Origin: Pezicula radicicola
Taxonomy: Eukaryota > Ascomycota > Leotiomycetes > Helotiales > Dermateaceae
Assembly (NCBI GenBank): GCA_003008705.1
Contig: PDUO01000017.1
Coordinates: forward strand, 251,827 to 315,826
Length of the DNA stretch: 64,000 nt
Direction of reading: 5' to 3'
Part shown: one piece after another, positions 1-11,879 of the stretch
Layout of the letters: every line of letters begins with the position of its first letter
How positions within the stretch are numbered: position 1 is the first letter of the stretch
Translations under genes and position numbers: made by a program
Notes under the pieces: generated by a model
The model's database searches: none
What the model saw: only the letters and a program-made list of their open reading frames with translations
What the model was told of the DNA's origin: nothing

Positions 1-1974
1 AGTCCTGCATAATAACGACCTCGAAGTCGAGTTACATTCCACAAGTGATTCAAGAATCGTGTATTATTGGTGACTCCACTTGCGGTGTTTTGATCCAGCG
101 CCATGTGTTGTGGGAGATCGCTGGCATTACGGGTGACAAGAAATGGAGGCAGGTTTTCGTAGATGGCTTCGTGATGGGAACGTAGTTCGTCTGCCATTTT
201 CTGAAGCCAGGTCGCGTATTTCACTGGGTTTTCCTTTCTCCAGGCTTCCTTTGGGTTATACATGACTGCTGTAATCCGATTAATGAACCGTCTAATCGCG
301 GAGTTCGTGCTGATCTGGAATGCTGTGAAATCATTCTGAAATCTTGAGTTGGACATTGTGGTTGAGGTTGGAGTTGCAGGGCTGGAAGTCTCCATGCTTT
401 CGTCACATTGGCTAGCAGATGGATATGGTACGACCTCCTCGAAAACAGTTATTCCTGATGGAAGGATGGTAGAGAACTCAGAAACGAAGTCACTTTCGAT
501 GACATATACGACCCAAAAGAGTCTTCGGAATGGATCGGCAAATTCTGGTTCATTGGTGGCCTCTATACAGGTCCTGTGGATGTATATTAGCATCGTATAC
601 TAATTAGGTTGGAAGGACTTAAAATGCAGCCCACCTTTTCGCAATGACTTTGCATTTTCGTGCTGCAATATTGATGTAGCTATGAGCTTCAAAAGCACGG
701 CCTTTTGCCCCTAAGTAGATACTTTAAACCAGGTTGTGTTAGTGACTTTGAACTTAAATGTTTGACATATTATAACATCCAGCTGCAGTGCAATGCCAAA
801 GATACGCATACCTGGTAAGTGCAAAGCATTGCGCAGCATCTACTGAGTCCTCGGATGTAATGTGTCCCAGAAGAAGCTGAACCTTCTGCCACATCTTAAA
901 TTCAAATTCCCTATTGTTCTCTGCCATTCCATCGTTTCCTTCAGTTGAGTGGTATTCCATGCCAGAATTGGGGCTCGCGGATGAATATGAATGAAGAACC
1001 TGTGGAGGAAGCATGGTACGTCTAGTTTTCGACAGAATTCCAAGGCAAAGCACCATGAGCAGCAGACAATACTGTGAGATACTTAAGGGATTTTGATCAT
1101 GGTTGGATTTCCCTGTTTCGGCGATGGTGACGGCACGAAGATACTCATGGATGTGGTTCTCATGGATAAGTGCGTAGAAGGCATTAACGTTGGTGAAAAA
1201 ATGGTTGATCAAGTCCTCATACATGCTTATTAATGAGTTAAATTCGTCCGAATGACCAGGCTGGCTGTCCTGTTGAAAGTCTCGAGGGCGACCTGGGTCG
1301 CTAAAAAGCCGCCATGATTCAATCGGCGGATTTGAAGTATGAGAATCAGAATTCTTAGTCAAAAGAAAAATGTCAGTGGCATCATGCAACTTCGGCGGTG
1401 TTACCGAAAAGTTGCTGGGATACTCAGGATCTCTGTGACCGCGGTTTATTATTTCCTGTACAATGGGTGATCTATACACGTGATCTGCATTCGCATCATG
1501 TGTCGCCGGAAGAGTTAAAAAGCTGTTATCTGCCTCTGACCCGAGAAGAGACTCTCTTCCCGGAGAAATTGCCGCTGGCGATTGTCCTGTTTGCTCGTTC
1601 AAGATTGGGAGAGGTGAGATCGGGGTTGCTGCAGCATTGCTTGTTACATTTCGTGGTCTTGATTGCAAAATGGGAGTGGAAAACAGGCGATCTTCCAAAC
1701 GCTGAATTCTTTCCAGGAGGATTCGAGTACTAGGGTCGATCTTGGAGTTTTGTGGGTCGAGGTAAACACATTCCACTCCCAAGTCATCACAGAGACTGCA
1801 CCTTGGAATTCCTGCGTCACATCGGATCTTGCGACCTCGGCATGTTGAGCAGGCTTGAGTGACTCTTCGCTTTGGTACAGAACCCTTAAGCGAGAGAGAG
1901 TTGAGAGCTTTTGAGTCCATGGTCGTTTCATCATCGTGAATTGTTAGATGTTTGAAGATGAGGAGATGGGCCAT
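1..1974 (-). CDS. Zn2Cys6 fungal transcription factor (3' end beyond window)
   Basis: Nuclear DNA-binding regulator. The N-terminal region holds a Zn(II)2Cys6 binuclear cluster starting CSTCRGRKIRC, with all six cysteines present, followed by a linker and a fungal-specific transcription-factor homology region. My model is complement(<1..573, 635..710, 777..1974). Intron 1 uses a weak GTTATA donor but has a good CACTAAC branch point, and it restores the motif GRAFEAHSYINIA. Exon 3 reads DPFRRLFWVVYVIES, typical of the middle homology region, and stays open to the window edge. An in-frame ATG at 1920 is an alternative start. The gene lies upstream of, and co-oriented with, the GH5 gene, so it could regulate the neighbouring glycosidase and transporter; that is inference. 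The Zn cluster is certain, the exon joins less so. Confidence 0.85.
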
Positions 1975-2728
1975 CTACAACCGAGGTTATGGTTTGCTAG
2001 TTAGTTAATTAATTTAGTTAGTTAGTTATAAAAGCGGCACTCTTCGAAGTTTTCTTGCGAGAAGAAAGCTAATGCGAGTTGAATAATATTATTGAATTGC
2101 TTCTGAGATATTTGAAATAATAGCCTAAAATAATAGGTTATCAATTCAGTGCTTATTAAGAGAAAGAAACACCTAAGTGAGTAGAACTGAAGTGCCTGAA
2201 GGGAGGAACGACTGGAAGGTGTGAACTTGGCTTACCATGCCGCTTCTTGGACTAACTAGCCCACTACCCTTACATAAGCTCACATGATCATAATTTTCGT
2301 GATATTTTTGAAGCACATCTCAAATTTAAGGGACCAACTTCCGGGTTGGTAACCGGAAGTGACGCGTGAGGACAGGATTGCGACGTGCAACAAAACTGAG
2401 TAAAAGCCCACACGTGATTAGCCTCTTTGATGTAAGATTACCTTAGTTAACCGAGGAGTTTTAACTAGGTCCGGACTTGAGCTCTAGTTCTTGATAAATT
2501 GGATTATTTGGCTCTATTATGTTTGTGATAAGACGTGAACTAGGTACCGGTATCTGTTTCCTTGAACTGGCTCACTCGTGTGATTTTTACTTTGAGGTAA
2601 GCGATGGGGAAAGGGGTTATCCGACGCACTGAAAGAGGATGAAAACCTGGGGAAAGTGCATCACATAAATCCTGCCTGGGTATCTTCTCCCTCATTAAAA
2701 GTGCCTCGAACTTGAAGCTATGGGTAAA
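1975..2728. other. intergenic region
   Basis: No coding signal seen. A short TAGT/TTAA-rich repeat lies at about 1998-2030, just upstream of the transcription-factor start. The rest separates the 3' end of the GH5 gene from the regulator's promoter. Confidence 0.5.
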
Positions 2729-4530
2729 CTACACAGCAATCGAAGTAACCTCTCGAGACTTGGCCTGCAACTTCAACTTCTCACTCGGACTCAACTCAAA
2801 TACCCCGACATGTTCCGTAGTTACACTCTCAATAACCTTACCCTCCAAGCGAGCATCATCCGGCTTCATAGAAGCATAGAGTCCCAACGTCTCATTTAAC
2901 CTTTCCCTCCCAACACAGTTCTCATACTTCCAACTTGCAGCCAACTCATCAAGTTGCTCATGGCTCAAATCTTTGAAGTAATCAGCCCATTCCGGTATCA
3001 TGTACTCGGCGAGTGTGATTCCACGAATACCACGGAACACATGCATATGCATGCGCCATTGCCACGGGTACTTCTTGCTGTACTTTTCCGGTACATTGTC
3101 TTCAAACCATTGGTGAAGTGGTCCAAAGAGTCCAGGTTGTAGGTGCGCGTCATCGTATGCCCAAGAGTCAACTGCCAGGGCTCGCTTCTTTTCGAGGATT
3201 GGTGATAGGAGTCTCATCCATGGTGAAGTGGGAGAGAGATGTGTCATTCCCATTACATTGATGTCTTTGTACGCCCAAATATTCCATGCTTTTGGTTGTC
3301 AGTAACAAAGATCCTTGGGAAAGTGACAATTTTGGAGATAAAAAGATTTACCGATTCCTTCTGCAGTATATATTGCCATTTGCTTATCCAACATCTTATA
3401 CCGTTCTTCATTTTGTTCCTCCCAGTCTGGGTTTGTCTCTTGTCTTTCGTATATCGGTCCAAACTCTCCGTTCCAGATTGGCACGTTGTGCTTCTTCATG
3501 AATTCGACTTTGCGATCGTACATCTGTCGGATATATACGTCTTGTTCCTTTTCGCCTTTGTAACGGCCAATCCTGTTGGGAAATCCGAAACCGCAGTAGT
3601 CGTGTACTCCATAAACGGTATTCGGGAAGACTTTTGAGAAACCGGAGAAGTCCATGCTGAATCTGATGATCAAACACTAAGTTAGTAATTGTATATTTAA
3701 GCGATTTGATTCGTTATATAAATCAATATAACATACGTGTTTCCTTCGAGCCACAAGATATGATCTGGATCAACCTTTCGCACGGCTGGCACAATACGGT
3801 CGTAAAACGCTAGTAGTCGAGTCCATTGTTTATCTGCAGGTTCATTGAGAAGATTGTAACCTGCCACCCAAGTATTCGACTTATACCGTTTTGCGATAAC
3901 CTCCCATAAATTGACAACCCGATCTTGAAAGTGCTTGTGGTCCCAGAACGCAGCGTACCCTGTCGGATTATCGCAATGCCAATCTTGAGATTGGCCACCA
4001 GGTGCAGCGTGCAAGTCCAATATGGTGTAGATTTTGTATTTGGCGCACTGTGATTACTTAGCGACTAAAGCATAACTGACGTACTGAGGGCCCTTCTTAC
4101 AAGTGCAACAACACGATCAACATGTTTAAATCCTTCTTCCTTAATAACCATCGGGTTCATATCATCTTCGAAATGATGATAGTTCATCGGTATACGAAGA
4201 GAATTGAAGCCTAAGGATGCTAAATATTCTGCATCCTTCTCTGTGAAGAAATATTCGAGAAACTTGTCGAAGAAAAATTCACTCTTCTCTTTTCCGAGTG
4301 TTTCGCTGAGGGCTTGTCGAATTTGGTTTTCTCGGCCTGGAAACCCGTTCATGAAGTTCTCCATGAGCATCCATCCTCCTAATGCGGTCTATATTAGAAG
4401 CATATATCAGTAACTGGATGCATTGGCCAGAGATACAAAGTCTGTGGAAACTTACACCGCGAAGGAGGACCGTATTCCCATTAGCATCGACAATCTTCGT
4501 GCCTTTCGTTTTTAGAATTCCGTTCGACAT
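2729..4530 (-). CDS. Glycoside hydrolase family 5 protein, no signal peptide
   Basis: Retaining glycosidase of family GH5 (clan GH-A, TIM barrel). Exons: complement(2729..3288, 3352..3662, 3737..4047, 4101..4388, 4456..4530), 514 residues, every join frame-consistent. The start MSNGILKTKGTKIVD flows directly into the barrel entry LRGTALGGW, which supports this start. The predicted acid/base is Glu190 in NLLNEPA and the nucleophile is Glu291 in IWNGEFGP; HAAPGGQ, also typical of GH5, is present. No secretory signal is visible, so the enzyme probably acts inside the cell on imported glycosides. It is divergent from the sugar transporter at 5451 across a 920-bp shared upstream region. Family assignment is firm; substrate and subfamily cannot be read from the sequence. 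Confidence 0.9.
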
Positions 4531-5450
4531 GACTACGCGAAAGGGCTGAGGGGAAAATAAAGCCTACAGGCTTTGTGTTTAAGATTGAAATCTAAAAGAC
4601 ACACAACTTAATGAAGGAATTGAAAAGAGAGTCCGGGTTACTTATGGAGGGGAGCTCTTGCTTATCATGCTGAATGACCGAGAAAAGGCCCTCGGATCTA
4701 TATTCAGTGGATATCGATAGATAGAGAACGCAGATTCGTTTCTTTGCAATATGGACATTATTTAGCGCGACGCGATCGCAGCTCTAGACTGAAGTTGTGA
4801 ACGTGGGCCTCATCCCACTCTCGAGGGGGCAACATGCCAACTTGCCCCGAGAGAATATTGCTCTTGCATCTTGGGCTTGACTTTCGATTTCTGCCATTAT
4901 GTTGTTGATGTGGTATAGTGCGAAAATAAGTCTGGTCATGCCGTTCAAAGGTGGATACCGGTATGGAGAGGTGCGAGAAATGCTTCGGGGCAAATAGACT
5001 TGTTGCCCCGTTTAAGCGAGCTACTAAGCTCAATATAGCACCCCGCCTCCTCTAGCCTCCCCAGCCCCTCCCCATCTCCTCATTTTCCCAGAGATTCTGG
5101 GGCAAGAGAAAATCTTGGGGATCCCGCAAAGTATTAGTTAAACCTTTGTGGCGTGTTCGTTAAGTAACAGGACATGTCTTTTAGCGATCTCTCCTGTTTT
5201 CATTACCTTTCGAACAGGACATGGCGCTGCTACTTTCATTCCCCCTCTGCATTTCCATTCTCTCTTTCTTTTTGGATGATTTTATCCGTGCGTCGGTTAT
5301 GTCTGTATAGGATATTTTCCCAAGTTAAGTATAAAGGAGCTTCTCCGCCTCTTCCTGGCATTTCTCTTGTAGACTATGGGCACCAATCCTCCTTTTCTTC
5401 CTATCAATTTCGTATAACCCAGCACTTTCATCTGTTACTTCAGCCTCACA
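4531..5450. promoter_or_regulatory. shared divergent upstream region, GH5 and MFS transporter
   Basis: 920 bp lie between two divergent start codons. A TATAAA box is at 5330-5335, about 120 bp before the transporter ATG. A C/T-rich tract at about 5041-5090, common in fungal promoters, lies mid-way. No specific operator was identified. Confidence 0.5.
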
Positions 5451-7171
5451 ATGGACTTCGTTCGCAGAAGACTCCCAGCCCCAAGGCAATCGATGCTCGT
5501 CAAGGAGTCACGAACATCAAGCTCTCCAATTGTAGCCTTCGAACCATCTAGGATCTCGCAACTAGCCCAGGAAGCCCGACCTTGGTACAAAGTTGCAGCA
5601 AGACGTCGTCTCTATGCGCTTCTATTTCCCGGTGCCATTGTATCGTACATGACGAGCGGCTATGATGGATCAATGATGAACTCACTCCAAACCGTCACTT
5701 ACTGGGATGATTTCTTCGGCAAGCCAAGAGGGTCAACACTTGGATTAGTTAGTGCTGTTATTGCACTTGGTGCCATCTGTTCAGCCCCATTTGCTCCCAT
5801 GGTAGCCGATCATTTTGGAAGAAGATGGGGAATTTCAGTTGGAAGTTTGATTATGATTGGAGGAGCGATCCTTCAGTGTGAGAGCACTACATTCGCCATG
5901 TTTGTCGTCAGCAGATTCATCCTCGGATTTGGTCTTACATTTTGTACCACGGCGTCACCAAGTCTTGTTAGTGAGCTTTCGCATCCTAAGGAACGAGTTA
6001 CTGTTACTGCACTTTGTAATACTTGCTGGTTTCTGGGTAGTATTGTCGCTGCTTGGATTACTTACGGCACTCGTACTATTCCTAGTACCTGGTCCTGGAG
6101 GATTCCATCACTTCTTCAGATGCTACCTAGTGTGATCCAACTCACCACTATTTGGTTTCTTCCGGAGTCTCCCAGATGGCTTATCTCGCATGATAGAGGT
6201 GAAGAAGCTATGAGTGCATTGAAACAATATCATGGTGATGGGGAAGAAACGGAATTAGTGAAACTTGAATATGAAGAAATCTGCACTGCAATTGCAATTG
6301 AAAAGGGTACGTCTTACTCAAAACTATCTTTATGTTAATGCTAATGAAGCTATAGAAGCGGGAAATACAACCTGGAAGTCCATGGTTAGTACGCCAGGGA
6401 ATCGCTATCGAATGTTTCTAGTAGTATGCATGGGAACTTTCTCGCAATGGTCAGGCAGCGGACTCATCTCATATTGTAAGTGACATGTCTATCAAGCCTA
6501 AAATTATTCAGTTCATCACTAACCCACTGGTCAAAGACCTCGCTCGCATTCTAGATACCGTCGGGATCAACGACTCGAAAACACAATCTTTAATAAACGG
6601 CTTAATCAACATCTGGAACTGGTTAATTGCAGCCATCGCAGCTCTCTTAGTCGAAAGAATTGGACGCCGTCCACTATTCCGAATCTCCACCGTCGGAATG
6701 CTCGTACTTTTCACAGCCTGGACAATTTGTTCAGCGTTATATGCCGAAGAACATTCACACGGTGCAGCCTTAGCAGTCCTAGTACTTATATTCATATTCG
6801 AATTCTTCTACTGCATTGCATTCTCTCCATTACCAGTAGCATACTCGGTGGAAATCCTACCATATTCTGTGCGAGCAAAGGGAATGGCAACATACGTATT
6901 CTCGACCAAGGCCGCTGTATTTGTTAATCAATATGTTAATCCAATTGGTCTGCAAAAGATTGGATGGAAATATTATATCGTTTATGTTGTTATTTTGGTT
7001 ATAGAATGTTTTATTGCTTATGGTTGGTTTATCGAGACTAAAGGTCGTGCTTTGGAAGAGATTGCAGTTTTGTTTGATGGCGAGCAGGCTGATGTTCAGA
7101 CTGTGACTAAAGGTCAGGTTGAAGAAGCTCATATCGAGGTCAGGGAACATGTTGCATCGGAGAAAGTGTGA
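5451..7171 (+). CDS. MFS sugar transporter (lactose permease/hexose transporter-like)
   Basis: Twelve-helix sugar/H+ symporter of the major facilitator superfamily, plasma membrane. Exons 5451..6306, 6356..6475 and 6537..7171 give 536 residues. Introns have GTACGT and GTAAGT donors, and the second has a CACTAAC branch point. Family signatures: GYDGSMM in helix 1, DHFGRRWG (loop 2-3), PESPRWL (after helix 6), ERIGRRPL (loop 8-9), PYSVRAKG and ETKGRALEEI at the end of helix 12. The region around helix 1 resembles lactose permease and cellodextrin-type transporters, but the substrate is inferred only. It is transcribed away from the intracellular GH5 enzyme, which would suit import of a di- or oligosaccharide followed by internal cleavage. 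Confidence 0.92.
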
Positions 7172-7681
7172 GTCAAAGAGTTGTAGGACTTTGTGGGTAG
7201 TTTGACCAATTGAGCCTATATCACTGTGCTTGTTTAGTAATGTCTACAATGCGCCTATGCGGAGTCGCTCTTCCATGAAAGTTAGTTAAGTGATTACGCG
7301 GCTCCTTGACTTATACAGCGAATGCCTTGCGTGGCCCCCAAAGTTAGTGGTTAGAGAAGGTTTGACCTCGCTTAAATATAGGCGGTAAGAAAAGAGTAGC
7401 ACAGTAATTCAGTAACATAATAGGACGTAAGAATAAAAAATCTTAAATAACTAAGCGATACGTGTTAGCACTTCTAAGAAATGCACTGTACGTTAGTTTA
7501 AAAGTCTCAAGGACGGTCCCAAATGTGAGTGATATAAAGCTCAAATAAGAGAAGAAAGGAAGAGCTCAAAGCTAAATATATACAGAGAAGGCATGCTACT
7601 CCTGGTGTAGTCCGTGACATAACTGCACTTTGACCTAGCCCTCACTCTAGCCAAAATTGCAAATGAGCTAACTGCTCTGAA
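7172..7681. other. convergent intergenic region
   Basis: Non-coding DNA between the 3' ends of the transporter and the carboxylesterase. Nothing beyond presumed 3' UTRs is seen. Confidence 0.5.
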
Positions 7682-9400
7682 CTAGTACACAGGCCACTTG
7701 GAGAACCATTCCTTCAAAAATGTAATCTGCTCTGTGTCTGCTACATCTATCGTTCCATACGCATCGCCCAATTCCATTGTTACAGGTGAATCGGGTGTAG
7801 TCTCAGGCCACGTCGCCAATCCGTCACCATTGGGATCTCCATTACTGATGAAGTTAACCCAGTAGCTTGACACATTTTCCGCAATTTCATAGTCCTGAGT
7901 GGTCCACGGAAGATCTGTCGCGTACAGGTTGTTGAACGCGTAATTGATTTCGCTCATATGGTATGCTCCCCGGTCTTGTCCGGGGGGTGCATGGGTCCAG
8001 TAGTATGTGTATGTTTGGAATGTGCCATTACCTGAAGAGTTCTGGTAAGAGCCATTGAGGTACTCATTTGCCCAGAGCCATGTGCCTACGCGGCTTGCAT
8101 CTCGGAAAAAGGCATTGCTAGAGTTATCGGCGGCGGCTGAAGAGTTGCCAGCAGGATATAGACTGAAGTACTCAGAAGCAAGGCTGACACTCGCAAACTC
8201 CGCTTCATTGATGGAAGTATAGTTCGCTACGGAGAACCCAGGGTTAGGACTGGCACCACTTTCGTCTTTGTTGTTGCCAGTAAGTACTGGAACAATAGAA
8301 TGTTCGCCTGAGAGGAGGAGTTCTTGGTAAGTCTCAGGGAGGACATAGCCGTCAATTACTGGGCGGAAGAGGGGCGGCTCCATGAAGATGGAATTGTTCT
8401 CGAAAACGGTACCAACGTATGTCGTGTCTTGCATGGAACCTGACACTAGAAAAGCCTCAACTGGGAGGGCTTGAGCCTCAGCGATGGTACTGACGTTCAG
8501 ACTTGCGAGGTAAGCAACTCCCTGTTGTTCTGCCTCGGCTAGATGGCGATAGCTTTGGGCGAGACTTCCTACGAGAGGATCAGAAGGGTAGCGGGCACCA
8601 CTTTCTGCAATGACCTGGTTGAAGAGATCAGCGGCAAGAGGACTATTGAGATGGTCGATGACTGAAGCAGCACCTGCGGATTGACCTCCGATGGTGATTT
8701 GGTCGGGATTGCCACCAAAGCCCGCAATGTTTTCAATGGTCCAGTGGAGGGAGGCCTGTTGGTCGACAAGGCCGTAATTACCAGAGGTACCACTCGACGA
8801 AGTGTTACTCAATTCAGGATGTGCAAGGAATCCGAGCGCTCCCAGGCGGTAGTTCATACTGACAACGACAACGCCTTTGGCTGCAAGTCCTGAACCGTCG
8901 TAGAGTGCATCGCTTGACGAACCGCCGGCGAATCTTCCACCGTAGATCCAGACATAGACGGGATACTTGCTGTTGGTGGCATTCGGCAGCACGCCAGCCC
9001 CGGTGGTACTAACGGTGACGTCGTTGAACGTTGCGTTTTCTGGGGTCCATATATTGAGATGGAGACAGTCTTCGCTGTAGTCATCAACACCCTCCTGTGG
9101 ACAAGAGGGGCCAAAGCTGGTACAATCGAGAGTATCATTCCATGCAGTTGGGTGTGGCGGATGCTTCCAGCGGTAGGCTCCCGTGGGAGCACCAGCGAAG
9201 GGGATACCCTTGAAGTTGTAGACCGAATTGATGTATTGGGAACGATTGCCTTGGACCGATCCGTAGTTATTGATAGAGACAATGGGCGATTCGACAGCGG
9301 TCGAGGTGGTAGTGGCATTGGTTGTCGTTGTTGCTGTCGGTTGTGCAGTACAGACACTAGAGATGATGGCGAGCATCCAAATGGCTGATGAGATCGCCAT
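7682..9400 (-). CDS. Secreted type-B carboxylesterase/lipase
   Basis: Alpha/beta-hydrolase of the carboxylesterase type B family, 572 residues in one exon. The first 19-20 residues form a signal peptide ending near CTAQ, followed by a Thr-rich stretch. The EDCLHLN signature is at 110-116, the oxyanion-hole segment YGGRFAGG at 153-160, and the nucleophile elbow GGQSAGA has Ser241 (Gln in place of the common Glu before Ser). An acidic member is likely in GNNKDESG and the catalytic His in GAYHMSEINYAF. It likely hydrolyses carboxylic esters outside the cell; cholinesterase, lipase and feruloyl/tannase-like activities cannot be told apart by eye. A TATA-like box lies at 9521-9530. Confidence 0.93.
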   Translation of the reverse strand: MAISSAIWMLAIISSVCTAQPTATTTTNATTTSTAVESPIVSINNYGSVQGNRSQYINSVYNFKGIPFAGAPTGAYRWKHPPHPTAWNDTLDCTSFGPSCPQEGVDDYSEDCLHLNIWTPENATFNDVTVSTTGAGVLPNATNSKYPVYVWIYGGRFAGGSSSDALYDGSGLAAKGVVVVSMNYRLGALGFLAHPELSNTSSSGTSGNYGLVDQQASLHWTIENIAGFGGNPDQITIGGQSAGAASVIDHLNSPLAADLFNQVIAESGARYPSDPLVGSLAQSYRHLAEAEQQGVAYLASLNVSTIAEAQALPVEAFLVSGSMQDTTYVGTVFENNSIFMEPPLFRPVIDGYVLPETYQELLLSGEHSIVPVLTGNNKDESGASPNPGFSVANYTSINEAEFASVSLASEYFSLYPAGNSSAAADNSSNAFFRDASRVGTWLWANEYLNGSYQNSSGNGTFQTYTYYWTHAPPGQDRGAYHMSEINYAFNNLYATDLPWTTQDYEIAENVSSYWVNFISNGDPNGDGLATWPETTPDSPVTMELGDAYGTIDVADTEQITFLKEWFSKWPVY

Positions 9401-9520
9401 GGCGAAGCGAGTATTCTAAGCGAAGGTAACGAATGACAAGAGAATAATCAATGAAAATGGGAGGAAATGACTGAGAGAAGGCAAGCCATTGCAGAATCAT
9501 TGTTGGCAAAAAGATACATA

Positions 9521-9530
9521 TTTATATAAG
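9521..9530 (-). promoter_or_regulatory. TATA-like box upstream of carboxylesterase
   Basis: The minus strand reads CTTATATAAA, about 120 bp upstream of the ATG at 9400, a normal distance for a fungal promoter. Confidence 0.45.
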
Positions 9531-11473
9531 TGTACTTACATATGAGTGTCGCAGTGTGAGCGGGGTGATCAGACAGGATTTTTACTACTTGCAGAAGGAG
9601 CTATCCATGACATTGGGGTTTGCTTCGGAGGTCGGAGGCTCTTTTAAATTGGTCGGGGAAATAAACAGCGGTCGCGCCGGAGGGGTATAGCGGAAGATAC
9701 ATGCCTACTTTTATTAAGCTTAATCCACCTCTTTGTGTAGCACTTACATACGAAAGGTATCCACTAGTGTTTATATGTTTTATCTCCTACTGGCCAGATT
9801 ACCACATCAGGGGTGTGATTCTCCGTGACGAACCGGCGAAGTTCGTCAAAAGGCTTAGCAATTCGTCAACAGTATTAGCGAGATATACCAGTGCCAAACG
9901 AATTCGTCACGAATTGATTAGTCTGTCAGACATTATTTCAAATTACTCTGCTTAAGGCAGTGCCAGTCAAGAATTCACTAATTTCTATAACTCCTTGGAC
10001 ACCATAGAGGAATATTCATCGGTTTTGGCTTAGGGGCCTCCCAATGAACGTTGGTACATAGTCAGAGAAAAAGTGTTGCGTAGGCAAATAGGCAAGCGAG
10101 TTGTCTAATTTCACGACGCGTTCTATTTTACCCCATCAGTGACGAATTCATGAATTCAGGCTCATTAGTTAGTGGGGTAACCTAGCTAGGAATGGTTAAT
10201 TTCAAACTAGTTTCACCCACGCTTCTCCATAAATCAGGTACGGTACTTTGTCGGAGAAAAAAGCAGATCCGCGCCGACGTGTTCATCCCAACTTTCATAC
10301 CTTAACAATAACTATTAACAAATGGTATAGAGCAATGATAGACAAAACATAACTTGTTTCCAGAAACAATACATTGCAGTATCTATACAATTAAATTCAA
10401 TGCTATTTTTAAAGCAAGGCAATTGTTCTATTAAACCCTATAGAGTATTATTTGTACACGTACATGCACAAATAGTTTAAAACTCTGTCTCGCACTACAG
10501 AAATTCCAAACTGTATAAGCTCCCTATTCAGGAATGGGATACGTTATTTATGAAATTCCGAAGTCCTCGTAGTTAGGAGCCTATATTTGTAGTATTTAAA
10601 TATTTATGGTTGAAGTTGCTACATATCGACTACGTGAGAATACTCTGTACTGAATTGTGTAGTAGCTTTTCGCAGAGCGGATAATAAAGTAAGATTACTA
10701 TTATGAAATCCTTTGGTATATGCTACTATACTGCCCAATAAAGTTAGATAATCCGTCATTATTCGAGGACTCAGGGGTAAAGTTACATCTGATAGTATTG
10801 GGGCAAGAGGAATAGCCGCTTGTACTTTTATACCCGAAAGAAAAACTCGCGGATACTAAGTCGGGATGTTGCAGTCGAGAAGTGAATCAAGAATCGTGTT
10901 AAAATACGGAAGCCTCGGGTAATTCTACTTGTTCACAACATGAAGTTCTGCAAGTAGCTTGCCATGTTTGCTCTATTTCCTATTTAGTGTTTTATTCTAG
11001 CATCTAAATGATAATTAACTCCTCACTAACAAACGTAGTTTACAATCGCATAAGAAGTGTCATTCGTCGAGAGTTCAAGCACTTGAGTAATAAAAAGTGG
11101 TTTTACGGACATCTTCAGAACTGACAGGGGACAAAAGTTTAATTTATTTCGGTGTAGTTCCTCTTTGTGTTCCACACAATATCCATGTTACTTGTTCGGC
11201 AAGCAATGCATTTTGTTCTAATCTAAAAGTCGTTTGTGGTGGTGAATTTTTCTTTGTAGCTAAGCAAGAGGCAAAGTAATATAATGTCTTCCCGCAACCC
11301 CTTTTAATTGTTAGCCCATTTCTCATTGACGGCCGATATTATTATTGGAAACTTCAGATTGTAGCTGAATTTGTTATTTCCAATCACACGAATCCCATTA
11401 TCCTCGAACTTATTATTGAAGGCTTTACCAAGCTTATTCTGAGTTCTAAGATTAGAGAGAATTCTGTAAGGCA
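9531..11473. other. gene-poor AT-rich region
   Basis: Only short ORFs without recognisable protein character. The motif TTCGTCA and its complement recur between 9826 and 10150, without a clear repeat unit. No RNA gene recognised. Confidence 0.5.
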
Positions 11474-11873
11474 TATGGAGGATTATTACGCTCACTTGGG
11501 CCAAAACTCTTCCGACATTCGGAAGCCTTTTCTGCCGGTAAACTCAGATAGGCTCCCTATAATTATAGGCTATAGCCTCCCTAAGAATATAAGCTGTACC
11601 TTCCCTAAAAAATACAAGCCGTAGTACCCTAAAAAACTAGAGGCTATAATACCCTAAAAAATATAAGCTGTAGTACCCTGAAAAATATAGGCTCTAGTGC
11701 CCTAAAATAAAAGGCTGTAATACCTTAAAAATACAGGCTGTGGTACCCTGAAAATATAGGCTATACTATATTCTTAGGGCTCCACTACTTACCGCCTTGA
11801 AAGCGGTGAGAATAAAATACCATTTTTAGAACGGGAAGAGTTTTAGCCCAAGTGAGCGTAATAATCCTCCATA
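11474..11873. mobile_element. 400-bp MITE-like element with minisatellite core
   Basis: The ends are 40-bp inverted repeats (11474-11513 and 11834-11873) with a single mismatch. Both sides carry the hexamer AAGGCA (11468-11473 and 11874-11879), a probable 6-bp target-site duplication. No coding capacity. The middle is filled by a degenerate tandem repeat (separate entry). It is best read as a non-autonomous DNA transposon; the family is unknown, and a TSD of about 6 bp does not fit Tc1/mariner. Confidence 0.75.
11549..11780. repeat. degenerate ~24-bp tandem repeat inside the MITE
   Basis: About nine units with an approximate consensus of AAGCTGTAGTACCCTAAAAA plus ATAT. Copies differ mainly by transitions and one-base length changes. 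Confidence 0.75.
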
Positions 11874-11879
11874 AAGGCA

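Noticed and set aside
8854..9357. 167-codon minus-strand ORF
   Set aside because: Alternative frame inside the carboxylesterase gene.
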